In this document: piece after piece, positions 43,779 to 52,327 of the stretch
Layout: every line of letters begins with the position of its first letter
Position numbering within the stretch: the first letter of the stretch is position 1
Source: Panacagrimonas sp052389915
Lineage (GTDB): Bacteria; Pseudomonadota; Gammaproteobacteria; Nevskiales; Nevskiaceae
Length of the DNA stretch: 64,000 nucleotides
Assembly: GCA_052389915.1 (NCBI GenBank)
Contig: JBQTHL010000080.1
Coordinates: 16,503-80,502 of the forward strand
Direction: 5' to 3'
Notes under the pieces: model-generated
What the model saw: the letters and a program-made list of their open reading frames with translations, nothing else
The model's database searches: none
Told to the model about the DNA's origin: nothing
Made by a program: the position numbers and the translations under genes

Positions 43779-44792
43779 CTACTCGGCGTGAAATCCGCGG
43801 CCACCGGCCAGGTAGGCCGCGTTGAGGATGGCGTTCTGAATCATCGAGTGATCCGCGCGCCCGGTTCCAGCGAGATCGTAAGCCACGCCATGCGCCACGG
43901 TCGTGTGCACATAAGGCGGGCCGAGAAAAACCACGTTGTTGCCGGCGAAGCCCCAGGTCTTGATCGCGATGTGGCCCTGGTCGTGATACATCGCGATCAC
44001 CGCGTCGTACCTGCCTTCGATGCAGTGCCGGAAAATCGAGTCCGGGCTGACAGGGCCTTCCACGTTGATTCCTTGCGCCTGCGCTTGTGTAACGGCAGGC
44101 GAGATCGCGAGCTTCTCCTCCTGGCCGGAGGCGTGCGGGTTGAAGCCGGCGACACCGATTCTTCCTCCGCCCAGACCCCAGTCCGACATCGCGTGCGCCA
44201 GCCTCGCAATCAGGCGATGCACCGCGCTCTGTGTGATGGCGGCCGAGACGTCTCGAAGGGGAACATGATCGGTGAGATGGGCGATGACCAGAGCACCAGA
44301 ACGCAGCAAGAGATAAGTTTCCTCGCCCGGCTTGTGGCTCGCGACCGAAGACAGAACCCCCGCCATGTCCATGGCCTTGGCGCTGATCGGACCCATGACG
44401 GTGCCGTCGAGCACTCCTTGCCGCGCGAGCCGATCCGCGTGATCCAGCCAGGCGCCGCTGACAGCGCCGGCCTGCTCGATGTCATGGCCGTAGCGGGTCG
44501 CTTCCGCCGGGAATTCGACCGACTCGAAAACGTCGATCAACTTGTCGTTGTCACCGTAATCGGCCGGAAGATTTTCCACGCCCGAAATGCTGCGTGTGGC
44601 CAGATCGAGACCGGTGAGACGGATCGCCTGCTCGATGACGGACGAGTCTCCGATGACGAGAGGACGGCAGTGCGGATGCAGGGATTTCGAGGCCCAGGCT
44701 TTCACCAGAATTTCCGGGCCAATGCCATTCGGGTCACCCGGCACGATTCCGATGATCGGGCGCCGCAGTGTCTTGTTCGTCACGCTACTCAC
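43779..44792 (-). CDS. PdxA-family dehydrogenase, probable dihydrodiol (TphB-like) dehydrogenase
   Basis: A 337-residue member of the PdxA family: PIIGIVPGDPNGIGPEILVKA, LDGTVMGPISAKAM, and MYHDQGHIAIKTWGFAGNNVV with the metal/substrate His and Asp residues. The family includes 4-hydroxythreonine-4-phosphate dehydrogenase and the terephthalate dihydrodiol dehydrogenase TphB. Since it is coupled (GTGA overlap) to a ring-hydroxylating dioxygenase, a dihydrodiol or carboxylated cyclohexadiene-diol dehydrogenase role is more likely than vitamin B6 synthesis. GTG start at 44792. Confidence 0.85.
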   Translation of the reverse strand: MSSVTNKTLRRPIIGIVPGDPNGIGPEILVKAWASKSLHPHCRPLVIGDSSVIEQAIRLTGLDLATRSISGVENLPADYGDNDKLIDVFESVEFPAEATRYGHDIEQAGAVSGAWLDHADRLARQGVLDGTVMGPISAKAMDMAGVLSSVASHKPGEETYLLLRSGALVIAHLTDHVPLRDVSAAITQSAVHRLIARLAHAMSDWGLGGGRIGVAGFNPHASGQEEKLAISPAVTQAQAQGINVEGPVSPDSIFRHCIEGRYDAVIAMYHDQGHIAIKTWGFAGNNVVFLGPPYVHTTVAHGVAYDLAGTGRADHSMIQNAILNAAYLAGGRGFHAE

Positions 44793-45283
44793 ACGTTGTA
44801 GAAATCCAGGACTTCGTGCACGCGGTCGTTCAGCAGCACGGTCTTCTTCGAGCGGATCAGCCAACTCGAATCGTCTTGCACGAGTTCGTACAGCGCGTAG
44901 CCGAAGTAGGTGGCGACGCGGGTTTCGTAGGCGGAGTGCACAGTCCAGTGCGTGCGCAGGTTCAAGCCCCGATCAGTCTGTTCGATGGCAGTGGGGTTGA
45001 TCATGTGCAAGGTGCGCGGTAGCACCTGCGCCGAGGACACGCGCCCGGTGCGCAGCCTGAACACGCGGCCTTCCAGCCCGACACGGTTGTTGTAGTAGAT
45101 CAGCGACAACTCGGTCTTCGGGTCCTCGACCAACTCGCCCTCGCTGCGCCAGGCGGGCAGCCAATACGTGCAGTCCGGGGTGTAAAGCGCGAGCCAGCGA
45201 TCCCAGTCGCGCGTGTCGAGTGCGACGGCCTCGACACCAAGGAACTCGACCACGGAGTGCCAGGTCTCCGCAGAAATCTTCAT
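44789..45283 (-). CDS. Aromatic-ring-hydroxylating dioxygenase, beta subunit
   Basis: A 164-residue NTF2-like protein, typical of small dioxygenase subunits: LDTRDWDRWLALYTPDCTYWLPAW near the N-terminus and a C-terminal strand pair (WLIRSKKTVLLND). It stabilises the alpha3beta3 hexamer. The ATG at 45283 overlaps the alpha stop (ATGA) and its own stop overlaps the PdxA-like start, so all three genes are translationally coupled. Confidence 0.9.
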   Translation of the reverse strand: MKISAETWHSVVEFLGVEAVALDTRDWDRWLALYTPDCTYWLPAWRSEGELVEDPKTELSLIYYNNRVGLEGRVFRLRTGRVSSAQVLPRTLHMINPTAIEQTDRGLNLRTHWTVHSAYETRVATYFGYALYELVQDDSSWLIRSKKTVLLNDRVHEVLDFYNV

Positions 45284-46746
45284 GCCGATGCCTTCTCGAT
45301 TTCGATATCGAGAGCCCGGCTCATGCGCTGTCTCCACTGATCGAGAATCGCAACGTAGATTCCTTCGTCGGCGGTTTGCGAACTGCTCAGCAGCGGCTTG
45401 AGATCGAAACGCTGCGCGGTTTCGTTCGCGCCTTCTACCCAGCGCGTCTGGCCGCGCGAGAGATCGCTGTACGGCACGGCAGAAGCGCCATAGCCGATCT
45501 GGCAGTTGCGGAATTCGGCCATGTCATCCGGCGTGGCCATGCCGCTAGCGTTGAAGAAATCCTCGTACTGGCGGATGCGCCGTTCGCGCGCATCCGCTGC
45601 TTCGCCCCTGGGCGCAATGCACCAGGTCACCACCTCTGTCAGGTCCACGGAGATCGGACGGATCAGACGGATTTGCGAACTCATCTGGTCCATCAACAGC
45701 ACGTTCGGCATCAGCAGCAGATTTCGGAAACGCTTGACGATCCAGTCCGCGTGCTCGCCGCTAAAGGTCTTCTCGTAATGCGCGTAGAGCGGATAACTCG
45801 GCCGGTCCTCGTAGTTGAAGTAGGGGCCGTACAAGAGCGCATGCCCGTTGGCGAAGCCGAAGAATCCCGCCTCGCCCTGGCCCCACTTCGAGATATCGAA
45901 AGTCTTGGTGGTGTCGGTGGTAGCGGCCTTGGCCCGCTGCGCCACGGTCATCAGGTAGTTCTGGTGCACGGTCGGCACGTGGTAGCCGTCCACGCCGTTC
46001 TCGGCGGCCAGCTTCCAGTTGCCGGAATAGGTGTACGAGGTTTCGCCGCGCAGCACCTCCAGTTCTCCGGTGGGCGATTGATCCACCAGCAGGTCGATGA
46101 ACTTCGCGGCATCGCCCAGGTAGTCACGCAGGCTCCCAACCTCATCGCTCAGCGACACGAAGACGAAGCCGCGATGGCTCTCCACTCGCGGCAGCGGCAC
46201 CAGACCAAAATCCTTGCGATCAAAGCCCGGCGGATACGCGCCTTCCTTCTCGCCGGTCACATTGATGAGCGCACCCTTCACGTCGTAGCACCAGCCGTGG
46301 AAGCGGCACATGTGCACCTTGCGATTGCCGACTTTCTCGCGGCAGACCCGCGCGCCGCGATGACGGCAAGTATTGAAGAACCCCCGCACCTCGCCATCGG
46401 CGTCGCGCGTCAGCAGGATGGGCTGCCGGCCGATGCTCATGGTCATGAAGTCATGCAGCTTCGGCATCTGGCTTTCGTGAGCAGCAAAGACCCAGTCACC
46501 CTCGAACAGATGCGTGAGTTCGAGCTCGAAGAGTTCCTTGTCGGTGTACACGTTCCTCGCGCCGAGGTGGACCTCGCCTTCCTTCCTGACCAGGGTCTTG
46601 CCGACGATGTCTTGTTTCAGACGGAATAGCGCTTCCCGCGACAGGCCCGTGACGCGCGAAGCCGCGGGTTCTTCATCGGAACGCCGGAACGAGACGGGAT
46701 GTTCTTGAATCAGCGGCGCTGCGAAATCTCTGGCGACGGTCGACAT
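45280..46746 (-). CDS. Rieske ring-hydroxylating dioxygenase, alpha subunit
   Basis: A 488-residue catalytic subunit. The Rieske [2Fe-2S] motif is CRHRGARVC...CRFHGWCYD (C-x-H...C-x2-H), and the mononuclear iron site is ENGVDGYHVPTVH with D-x-Y-H-x4-H. It would add two oxygens to an aromatic ring using electrons from a separate reductase, not present here. The ATG at 46746 is preferred over an ATG at 46803 that lies inside the palindromic operator. First gene of alpha-beta-PdxA; divergent from gntR. Confidence 0.92.
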   Translation of the reverse strand: MSTVARDFAAPLIQEHPVSFRRSDEEPAASRVTGLSREALFRLKQDIVGKTLVRKEGEVHLGARNVYTDKELFELELTHLFEGDWVFAAHESQMPKLHDFMTMSIGRQPILLTRDADGEVRGFFNTCRHRGARVCREKVGNRKVHMCRFHGWCYDVKGALINVTGEKEGAYPPGFDRKDFGLVPLPRVESHRGFVFVSLSDEVGSLRDYLGDAAKFIDLLVDQSPTGELEVLRGETSYTYSGNWKLAAENGVDGYHVPTVHQNYLMTVAQRAKAATTDTTKTFDISKWGQGEAGFFGFANGHALLYGPYFNYEDRPSYPLYAHYEKTFSGEHADWIVKRFRNLLLMPNVLLMDQMSSQIRLIRPISVDLTEVVTWCIAPRGEAADARERRIRQYEDFFNASGMATPDDMAEFRNCQIGYGASAVPYSDLSRGQTRWVEGANETAQRFDLKPLLSSSQTADEGIYVAILDQWRQRMSRALDIEIEKASA

Positions 46747-46798
46747 GGGACGGTGCTCTCCAGAATCGGTGGGTGCGAAACTCTCGCGAGGCGAGATT

Positions 46799-46816
46799 GG
46801 CATGCCAACATGTTAG
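46799..46816. promoter_or_regulatory. Operator copy 1 (CTAACATGTTGGCATGCC on the minus strand)
   Basis: This 18-base element has AACATG and a mismatched CATGCC arm around TTGG. It lies 53 bases upstream of the Rieske alpha start and 56 bases upstream of the divergent gntR start. Near-identical copies occur at 55236-55253 and 58052-58069. Confidence 0.7.
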
Positions 46817-46871
46817 ATTGCATCCACTGCACACTCAACCGGCGCGGCCTCGCCCACACACGGAGTTCTTG

Positions 46872-47609
46872 ATGTCCTTAGCCGAGAGTTCTCGCCGATC
46901 CGTCCGTGCCGGCTTTGGCAAAGGCGCGGCTCAAATCGGCGGCTCCCGCAACAAGGTTCCGGACCCGACCGGAAAGGCCGGGCAGATCGTCGCGATGATG
47001 GAGCAGCGACTGACGCTCGGCTATTACGCGCCGGGCGAAATGCTGTCGTTCAACATGCTGGCTGAAGAGTTCGGCATCAGCCGCCAGCCGGTCAGCGCAG
47101 CGATCTCCCATCTGCGCGCATGCGGCTATGTGGAAGTCATTCCCCACGTTGGCTGTCGCGTCGTCGTGCCGTCATCGAGAGAGATCGAGGACTTCTTTCT
47201 GATCTCGAGCAAGATTGAAAGCGCCGTGGTGTCCATGGCCGCGGAGCGTTACCAGGACGATGAGGGCAAGGAGCTGCTGGCCATCACGCCGCCGACCGAT
47301 TTGTCCTCGCTCGAAACGCAGCACCACCGCAAGGCGTACATCAGCTACATCGACCGATACCACGACCAGATCTGGCTCATGGCTCGCGCGCCGCTCCTGG
47401 AGGGTAAGGTCGGCGGTATCCGGCGACTGTCGAACTTCTATCTCTGGCAGGGCATTCCCAATCTGGCCCAGACCGCCGCCAAACAGTTGAATCGGGAGCG
47501 CAGCGCGATCGCCAAGGCCATCGTGGCGCGCGATTCGAAGTTGGCCGCCGAGCTGGTCGAGGCCCACATCCGCAACAAGCCCCGGCTCGCTGGGATCGTT
47601 CACGAATAG
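46872..47609 (+). CDS. GntR family regulator (FCD-type)
   Basis: A 245-residue protein. After a 35-residue N-terminal tail comes the GntR winged helix: GYYAPGEMLSFNMLAEEFGISRQPVSAAISHLRACGYVEVIPHVGCRVV. The C-terminal helical domain, IEDFFLISSKIESAVVSMAAERY onward, matches FCD/FadR-like ligand domains that bind organic acids. ATG at 46872 has GGAG eight bases upstream. Divergent from the Rieske operon across the palindrome at 46799, it is the prime candidate for binding that palindrome and its two copies. Confidence 0.87.
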   Translation: MSLAESSRRSVRAGFGKGAAQIGGSRNKVPDPTGKAGQIVAMMEQRLTLGYYAPGEMLSFNMLAEEFGISRQPVSAAISHLRACGYVEVIPHVGCRVVVPSSREIEDFFLISSKIESAVVSMAAERYQDDEGKELLAITPPTDLSSLETQHHRKAYISYIDRYHDQIWLMARAPLLEGKVGGIRRLSNFYLWQGIPNLAQTAAKQLNRERSAIAKAIVARDSKLAAELVEAHIRNKPRLAGIVHE

Positions 47610-47688
47610 CGCGCGTCCGGTGCGAATATCCGTATCGGTCAGACAAGACCGACCCGAAAATGCGGGGCCGTCCTTAAGGAGAGAAACG

Positions 47689-48468
47689 ATGCTGACGAAC
47701 ATCGCAGAACTGTTTTCGATGAAGGGCAAGGTCGCACTGGTCACCGGTGCGGCGTCCGGCATGGGCGAGCGCTTTGCGCACACCCTGGCCGGAGCAGGCG
47801 CGAAGGTGATCTGCGCCGCGCGGCGCACCGATCGGATCGAGACGGTCGCGGCCAGCATCAACGCTGCCGGCGGCAAGGCGGTAGCCGTGCAACTCGACAT
47901 CGGCAGCACCGACAGCGTCAAACACGCCTTCATCGATGCCGAGCGGGCCTTCGGCTTGGTCGACGTGCTCGTGAACTGCGCCGGTCAGCTCGACTTCGCG
48001 CCGTTCCAGGACATCTCGGACGAAAGCTGGAACAACCTGGTCAACGTAAATTTCACCGGCACCATGCGCATGGCCCGGGAGTTTTCGCAGCGCCTGATCG
48101 CCGCCGGCAAGCCCGGAGCGATCGTCAACATCACCTCCACCACCGGCATGCAGGTGATGAAGAACGTGACGTCCTATGGCAGCGTGAAGGCAGCCGCCAA
48201 CCAGTTGACGCGGCAGATTGCGGCCGACCTGTTCGACCACCGCATCCGCTGCAATGCCATCGCTCCCGGTTATTTCCTCACCGAAATGTCCGCCGACGTG
48301 CTGGCAAGCGATCAAGGCAAGGCGATTACAGCCAGCCTGCCACCCAAGCGGGTCGGGCAAGTCCACGAACTGGACGGTGCGCTGCTGCTGCTCGCAAGCG
48401 ACGCCTCGTCCTACATCAACGGCGTGGTGCTTCCGGTTGACGCAGGACAGGTTATTCAACTCGCCTGA
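47689..48468 (+). CDS. Short-chain dehydrogenase/reductase
   Basis: A 259-residue classical SDR: MKGKVALVTGAASGMGERFAH, CAARRTDRIE (basic residue after beta-2, suggesting NADP), LVNCAGQLDF, catalytic IVNITSTTG and TSYGSVKAA, and YINGVVLPVDAGQVIQLA. ATG at 47689 with AAGGAGAG upstream. Lies 80 bases after gntR on the same strand and may be co-transcribed. Substrate unknown. Confidence 0.88.
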   Translation: MLTNIAELFSMKGKVALVTGAASGMGERFAHTLAGAGAKVICAARRTDRIETVAASINAAGGKAVAVQLDIGSTDSVKHAFIDAERAFGLVDVLVNCAGQLDFAPFQDISDESWNNLVNVNFTGTMRMAREFSQRLIAAGKPGAIVNITSTTGMQVMKNVTSYGSVKAAANQLTRQIAADLFDHRIRCNAIAPGYFLTEMSADVLASDQGKAITASLPPKRVGQVHELDGALLLLASDASSYINGVVLPVDAGQVIQLA

Positions 48469-48713
48469 AGGGCTGCCGATTCCAGGCGATAGATTGCGCA
48501 GAAGGCGTCTGCAGCGTCGGCCGCTCGAACAGGCTGGGAGCCATCGAACGCCGAGCAAGTGCCGGACGTTATTCGGGCGGCCGTGGCTGGCTACACCCCC
48601 GTTTAGATAGTATCGCCTCCTAAATGGGATGAGCAGTTTCTGGGGGAAATGCTATTAGCACTGGGCGCGGCAATTACGAACGTTCGCAACTATGGCAATC
48701 CTCCCTTGGGTCG

Positions 48714-51221
48714 GTGCCTCCAGGGGACGACTCCGCGCACGCGCGCGAACGGTTGCGAGTCGCCTACGATGAATTTAGGGCGCGCGTTGGGCACCTCGTC
48801 AGTCGCATCCATGTTCAGCTTCCAGGCCTGACCGCGCATGACCTCACACACCTGGATGCGCTTTGGGAAACTGCCGATCTTGTGGTCGGGCCTGGGTACC
48901 CCTTAAATCCGTTGGAGGCCTTCGTCCTTGGTGGCGCCATCCTTTTGCATGATTCGGCGCTCTGTTTCGAAGCATATGAAGGAGGAAGGGCCGGCATACG
49001 GGCTAGCGCCGCTTGGAAAGACGCATATGCGGCGGCTGCAGACAGTACCTTCGGCTCTGAAGATGAGCGGCTTTCTTCCGCTGATTTTGCGGCGGTGCGG
49101 GTCCTCCATGCTCACCAAGCCTCTCTGCTTCCAAAGCGCGGGTGGAGCAGTCCGGCAGATGGCAGTACGCTCTTTCTTATTGCCGACGATGGCCTGCGCG
49201 TGCACCTCGGCGACCTGATCGGGAAAATTGCCGAAAGCCACCACTGGTCCCTCGATGAGGTTGCGACCGGCCTCCAAAAGCAGGCAAATCCGCCTGTCGA
49301 TTTTCCAAGAGCGTGGCAGATTGATGCTCAGAAAGTGGCCTGCATCCTTCGCTGTGCTGACGCACTCCACATGGACGGGTTGCGCGCGCCAGATTTCCTG
49401 CACGCCCTGATAAAGCGCAGTGGGATTTCTTTTGCCCACTGGCAGGCACAGAACTGGCTCGGACAGGCCGGGCTTGATCAGGACGACACATCTCGATTAA
49501 TCGTAACGTCTACCAAGCCCTTTGACGCTGCGAATTCCTCGGCGTGGTGGGTTGCATATGACGCCGCTTTGCTTGCGCACAAGGAAATTCAGAGCTGCAG
49601 TGCGCTTCTTAGTGAGCGCTCCAAGGGACGACTGCGCTTTGCCGTTCAGGGAATACGTGGCGTTGAGTCGCCACGTTCAATGTCGACATTTATCCGCGCC
49701 GATGGGTGGCAACCATGTGAGGCCGAGCTGCACGTTAGCAACGTCGACGGAATCGTTCGCAAGCTCGGTGGCGAGCAGTTGTATGGCAAAGGGAATTCGC
49801 TTTGGGTCGCGCTTAGGGAGCTCATTCAGAATGCTCGCGACGCGGTTTGCTCCCGACGTGAAATGGACGCCAATTACCGCGGCCGAATAACCGTTCGCTT
49901 CTTGACTGCCCCATCACCAAGAATTGAAGTCGAGGACGATGGGATCGGAATGTCTGAGCGTGTCATTCTTTCGTCGTTGCTCGATTTTGGTACGAGCTTC
50001 TGGGCGTCCTCGTTAGTCCAGTCTGAATTTCCTGGCTTACGCGCTTCCACCTTTCGGCCAATCGGCCGTTTCGGTATCGGTTTTTTCTCGGTGTTCATGG
50101 TTGCAGCTGAGGTCGTTGTCCGATCCAAAAGATTTGACAGTGGTTTTGATGAAACGCGCACTCTGAGTTTTCCTGACGGCCTGTCTCTTCGCCCGATTCT
50201 TACCAAGGGGCGGGTCAACGGCTTCGGGGGTTCTACTCGGGTTTCGCTTAAGCTTCGCCACGAAGCCTGCATCGATCCACAGCGGATTTCCCTAAAGAGA
50301 AACTTAATCGGGGCCACGGAGTTTTTCGCCCCATTGCACGCTTGCCTTTCTCGAATCACAGCGATGCTAGACGTTGACGTCTTTTACGAAGATGCAGTGA
50401 ATACGACTCGGCAAATTCACTCCACTTTTCCTCCGACGGCAGCCCAGCAGGCCGATTGGTTTCGGTCTATCGCCCTGAGCGACTGGGCTCCTGAGTCGAA
50501 GATCAGTCTGCCGATGAGCAGGCAACTGCAGCGGCTTCGTCCCCTAACCGCCAACGGAAGACAAATTGGTCTAGCTGCACTCTCCGTCCTCGGACGTGGC
50601 CTCGGCTTTTTTGAGCTACATACCGTTGGAGGCCTTGCTAAAGACATTCAAGGTATACATCGCGGGACTTTCGTCGGCGTTATGGACTACGAGCCGAATG
50701 GGGCACAACGGGACGCGGATCTAAAATCTTCTGGCCGCCGGGAAGCGTTGACTAACTGGGCGACTGAGCAGCGAGGCTTACTGGAGGCCGAACCGCTCAA
50801 CGATTTGGAGATGTGCTACGCCACGCACGCCCTTGTGGAATGCGGTGCGGAGCCGGCCGCATTAGGGAGAGCGGTTTTCCTTCTTCCAAGTGGGCAGACC
50901 ATCGTGCCGTTTTCCGAGCTTAGAGCGCTAGCTTCAAGAACGCCTATTGTATTTTTTATAGCTTCATATGCTGATTGTGTTGAATTTCACATGCAGCTTA
51001 GAGCCGTGCCGGGCCATGCTGTGTTTTGCCCTCTGGGCTTAGGGTCCTATTTATCGCTGAAGATGGAAGGTGGTATTCCGTGTGAGAGCTGTTCGTTCGC
51101 TTTTCATCTCCATCGAACTGTCGTGGAGGCAGGCGGAACACCTGCTTGGAGCAGAGCTCCTTCGGAGCTGCGCGGGGTCGTCAACGAACCCCTAGACATG
51201 CTGGTTTTCTCTTCAACGTAG
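48714..51221 (+). CDS. HD-like domain fused to HSP90-type (GHKL) ATPase, accessory gene
   Basis: An 835-residue protein from GTG 48714. The N-terminal ~300 residues look like an HD-superfamily domain: AHDLTHLDALWE (41-52), GGAILLHDSAL (73-83) and ILRCADALHMDG (211-222). A GHKL ATPase follows: N-box VALRELIQNARDAV (365-378), G1 VEDDGIGMSERV (406-417), G2 IGRFGIGFFSVFM (450-462), as in HSP90. Codons in frame upstream to 48654 (NYERSQLWQSSLGSVP) read like genuine protein, so the true start may be a rare ATT at 48654 after GGGGGA. The gene is AT-richer than its neighbours and stands alone between SDR genes, suggesting acquisition. Similar HD-HSP90 architectures have been proposed as biological-conflict (anti-phage) factors; the function here is unproven. 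Confidence 0.85.
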   Translation: MPPGDDSAHARERLRVAYDEFRARVGHLVSRIHVQLPGLTAHDLTHLDALWETADLVVGPGYPLNPLEAFVLGGAILLHDSALCFEAYEGGRAGIRASAAWKDAYAAAADSTFGSEDERLSSADFAAVRVLHAHQASLLPKRGWSSPADGSTLFLIADDGLRVHLGDLIGKIAESHHWSLDEVATGLQKQANPPVDFPRAWQIDAQKVACILRCADALHMDGLRAPDFLHALIKRSGISFAHWQAQNWLGQAGLDQDDTSRLIVTSTKPFDAANSSAWWVAYDAALLAHKEIQSCSALLSERSKGRLRFAVQGIRGVESPRSMSTFIRADGWQPCEAELHVSNVDGIVRKLGGEQLYGKGNSLWVALRELIQNARDAVCSRREMDANYRGRITVRFLTAPSPRIEVEDDGIGMSERVILSSLLDFGTSFWASSLVQSEFPGLRASTFRPIGRFGIGFFSVFMVAAEVVVRSKRFDSGFDETRTLSFPDGLSLRPILTKGRVNGFGGSTRVSLKLRHEACIDPQRISLKRNLIGATEFFAPLHACLSRITAMLDVDVFYEDAVNTTRQIHSTFPPTAAQQADWFRSIALSDWAPESKISLPMSRQLQRLRPLTANGRQIGLAALSVLGRGLGFFELHTVGGLAKDIQGIHRGTFVGVMDYEPNGAQRDADLKSSGRREALTNWATEQRGLLEAEPLNDLEMCYATHALVECGAEPAALGRAVFLLPSGQTIVPFSELRALASRTPIVFFIASYADCVEFHMQLRAVPGHAVFCPLGLGSYLSLKMEGGIPCESCSFAFHLHRTVVEAGGTPAWSRAPSELRGVVNEPLDMLVFSST

Positions 51222-51515
51222 GCCTGGATTTTTGGGTTTTCCTAACGCGACAACAGGCCTTGTGTTCGGAGAGGGAGTAGTAAGTCGTCCTTGGCAACCT
51301 TGTTGAGATTAGTAGCTTGGCAGGTGCCGGCCAAGAGACGGATTGCCCCTAATTCTCAGACAGCGTCCGTTCGCGTTGGGCTGATGAGGTTCTTTCCGGT
51401 CGAAACATTTGACGATCAACAAAAGCTCCATTCACATGTCGGCAGCCGAACATTCTGACCCAGAATACTCCAGCACTTCGGGGCAGGCGCCAGCGATGCG
51501 CCCGCCGCGCGTCCC

Positions 51516-52265
51516 TCAGGCGCTGTACCCGCCGTCGATCCCGATCACCTGCCCGCTGATGTAAGCCGCTTCGGGCGAGACCAGAAAATCAACCAGCGCA
51601 GCAACCTCCTCGGGCCGTCCCATGCGTCCGAGCGGCGTGCGGCTCAGGCAGTTGGCGACCACGTCGCGCGCCACTTGGCTGATCTCCTGGGCCGAGTGCA
51701 CGAGACCCGCATCGATGATGCCGGGTGCAATGGCGTTGAAGCGCACGTTGTCCGGCCCCATCTCGCGCGCCATCTGCCGCACGAGGCCGACAACGGCTGC
51801 CTTGGGGCCGCCGGACATACCGTCGTTCTCCAGGGTGCGCAGCATTGCCGTGGTGGCAGTCAACACGATGGCGCCGCCTCCGCCGGCCTTGAGCGCCGCA
51901 GCGCCGTGCTTCAACACGCGGAACGAGCCGAACACGTCGGTCTCGTAGACGTTGCGGAAATCTTCTTCCGATATCTCCGCCACCGGGCCCAGCGGAAGCG
52001 CCGGGCCGGTTGCAGACACGATGGCGCTGAGCCCGCCCCACTGCGACACGGCCGACTCGACGAAACGCTTCACGGACGCCTCGATCGTCATGTCCACCTG
52101 CACGGACACAGCCTTGCCACCGGCGGCGACGATCTCGCTCACCAGTTCGGCCGCTTTTTGTTCGTTACTGCGATAACCGATGGTCACCGGCGCGCGCCTG
52201 GCGATGCGTCTGGCCATGGCTTCGCCGAGGCCGCCGGTGGCTCCGAATATTGCGATGCCTTTCAT
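51516..52265 (-). CDS. SDR-family protein with altered active site
   Basis: A 249-residue SDR: IAIFGATGGLGEAMARRIA (modified cofactor loop), IVSATGPALPLGPV in place of NNAG, and AAYISGQVIGIDGGYSA. Where classical SDRs have Y-x-x-x-K it reads GMSGGPKAAV: the Lys is kept but the Tyr is Ser. It shares the 'ATGP' loop and lack of Tyr with the protein at 25666, so the two may define a common subfamily. The ATG at 52265 has CAGGAGAAGCG upstream. The FadL gene ends 63 bases upstream on the same strand. Confidence 0.8.
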   Translation of the reverse strand: MKGIAIFGATGGLGEAMARRIARRAPVTIGYRSNEQKAAELVSEIVAAGGKAVSVQVDMTIEASVKRFVESAVSQWGGLSAIVSATGPALPLGPVAEISEEDFRNVYETDVFGSFRVLKHGAAALKAGGGGAIVLTATTAMLRTLENDGMSGGPKAAVVGLVRQMAREMGPDNVRFNAIAPGIIDAGLVHSAQEISQVARDVVANCLSRTPLGRMGRPEEVAALVDFLVSPEAAYISGQVIGIDGGYSA

Positions 52266-52327
52266 GTCCGCTTCTCCTGTTGTGTGAGCCGTGGTTGCGA
52301 TCTTCGTTGAACTTGTCGCGTTACCGA

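Noticed and set aside
51222..51515. Possible second gene of the HD/HSP90 locus
   Set aside because: Only short open frames; no start with a ribosome-binding site and no coding signal.
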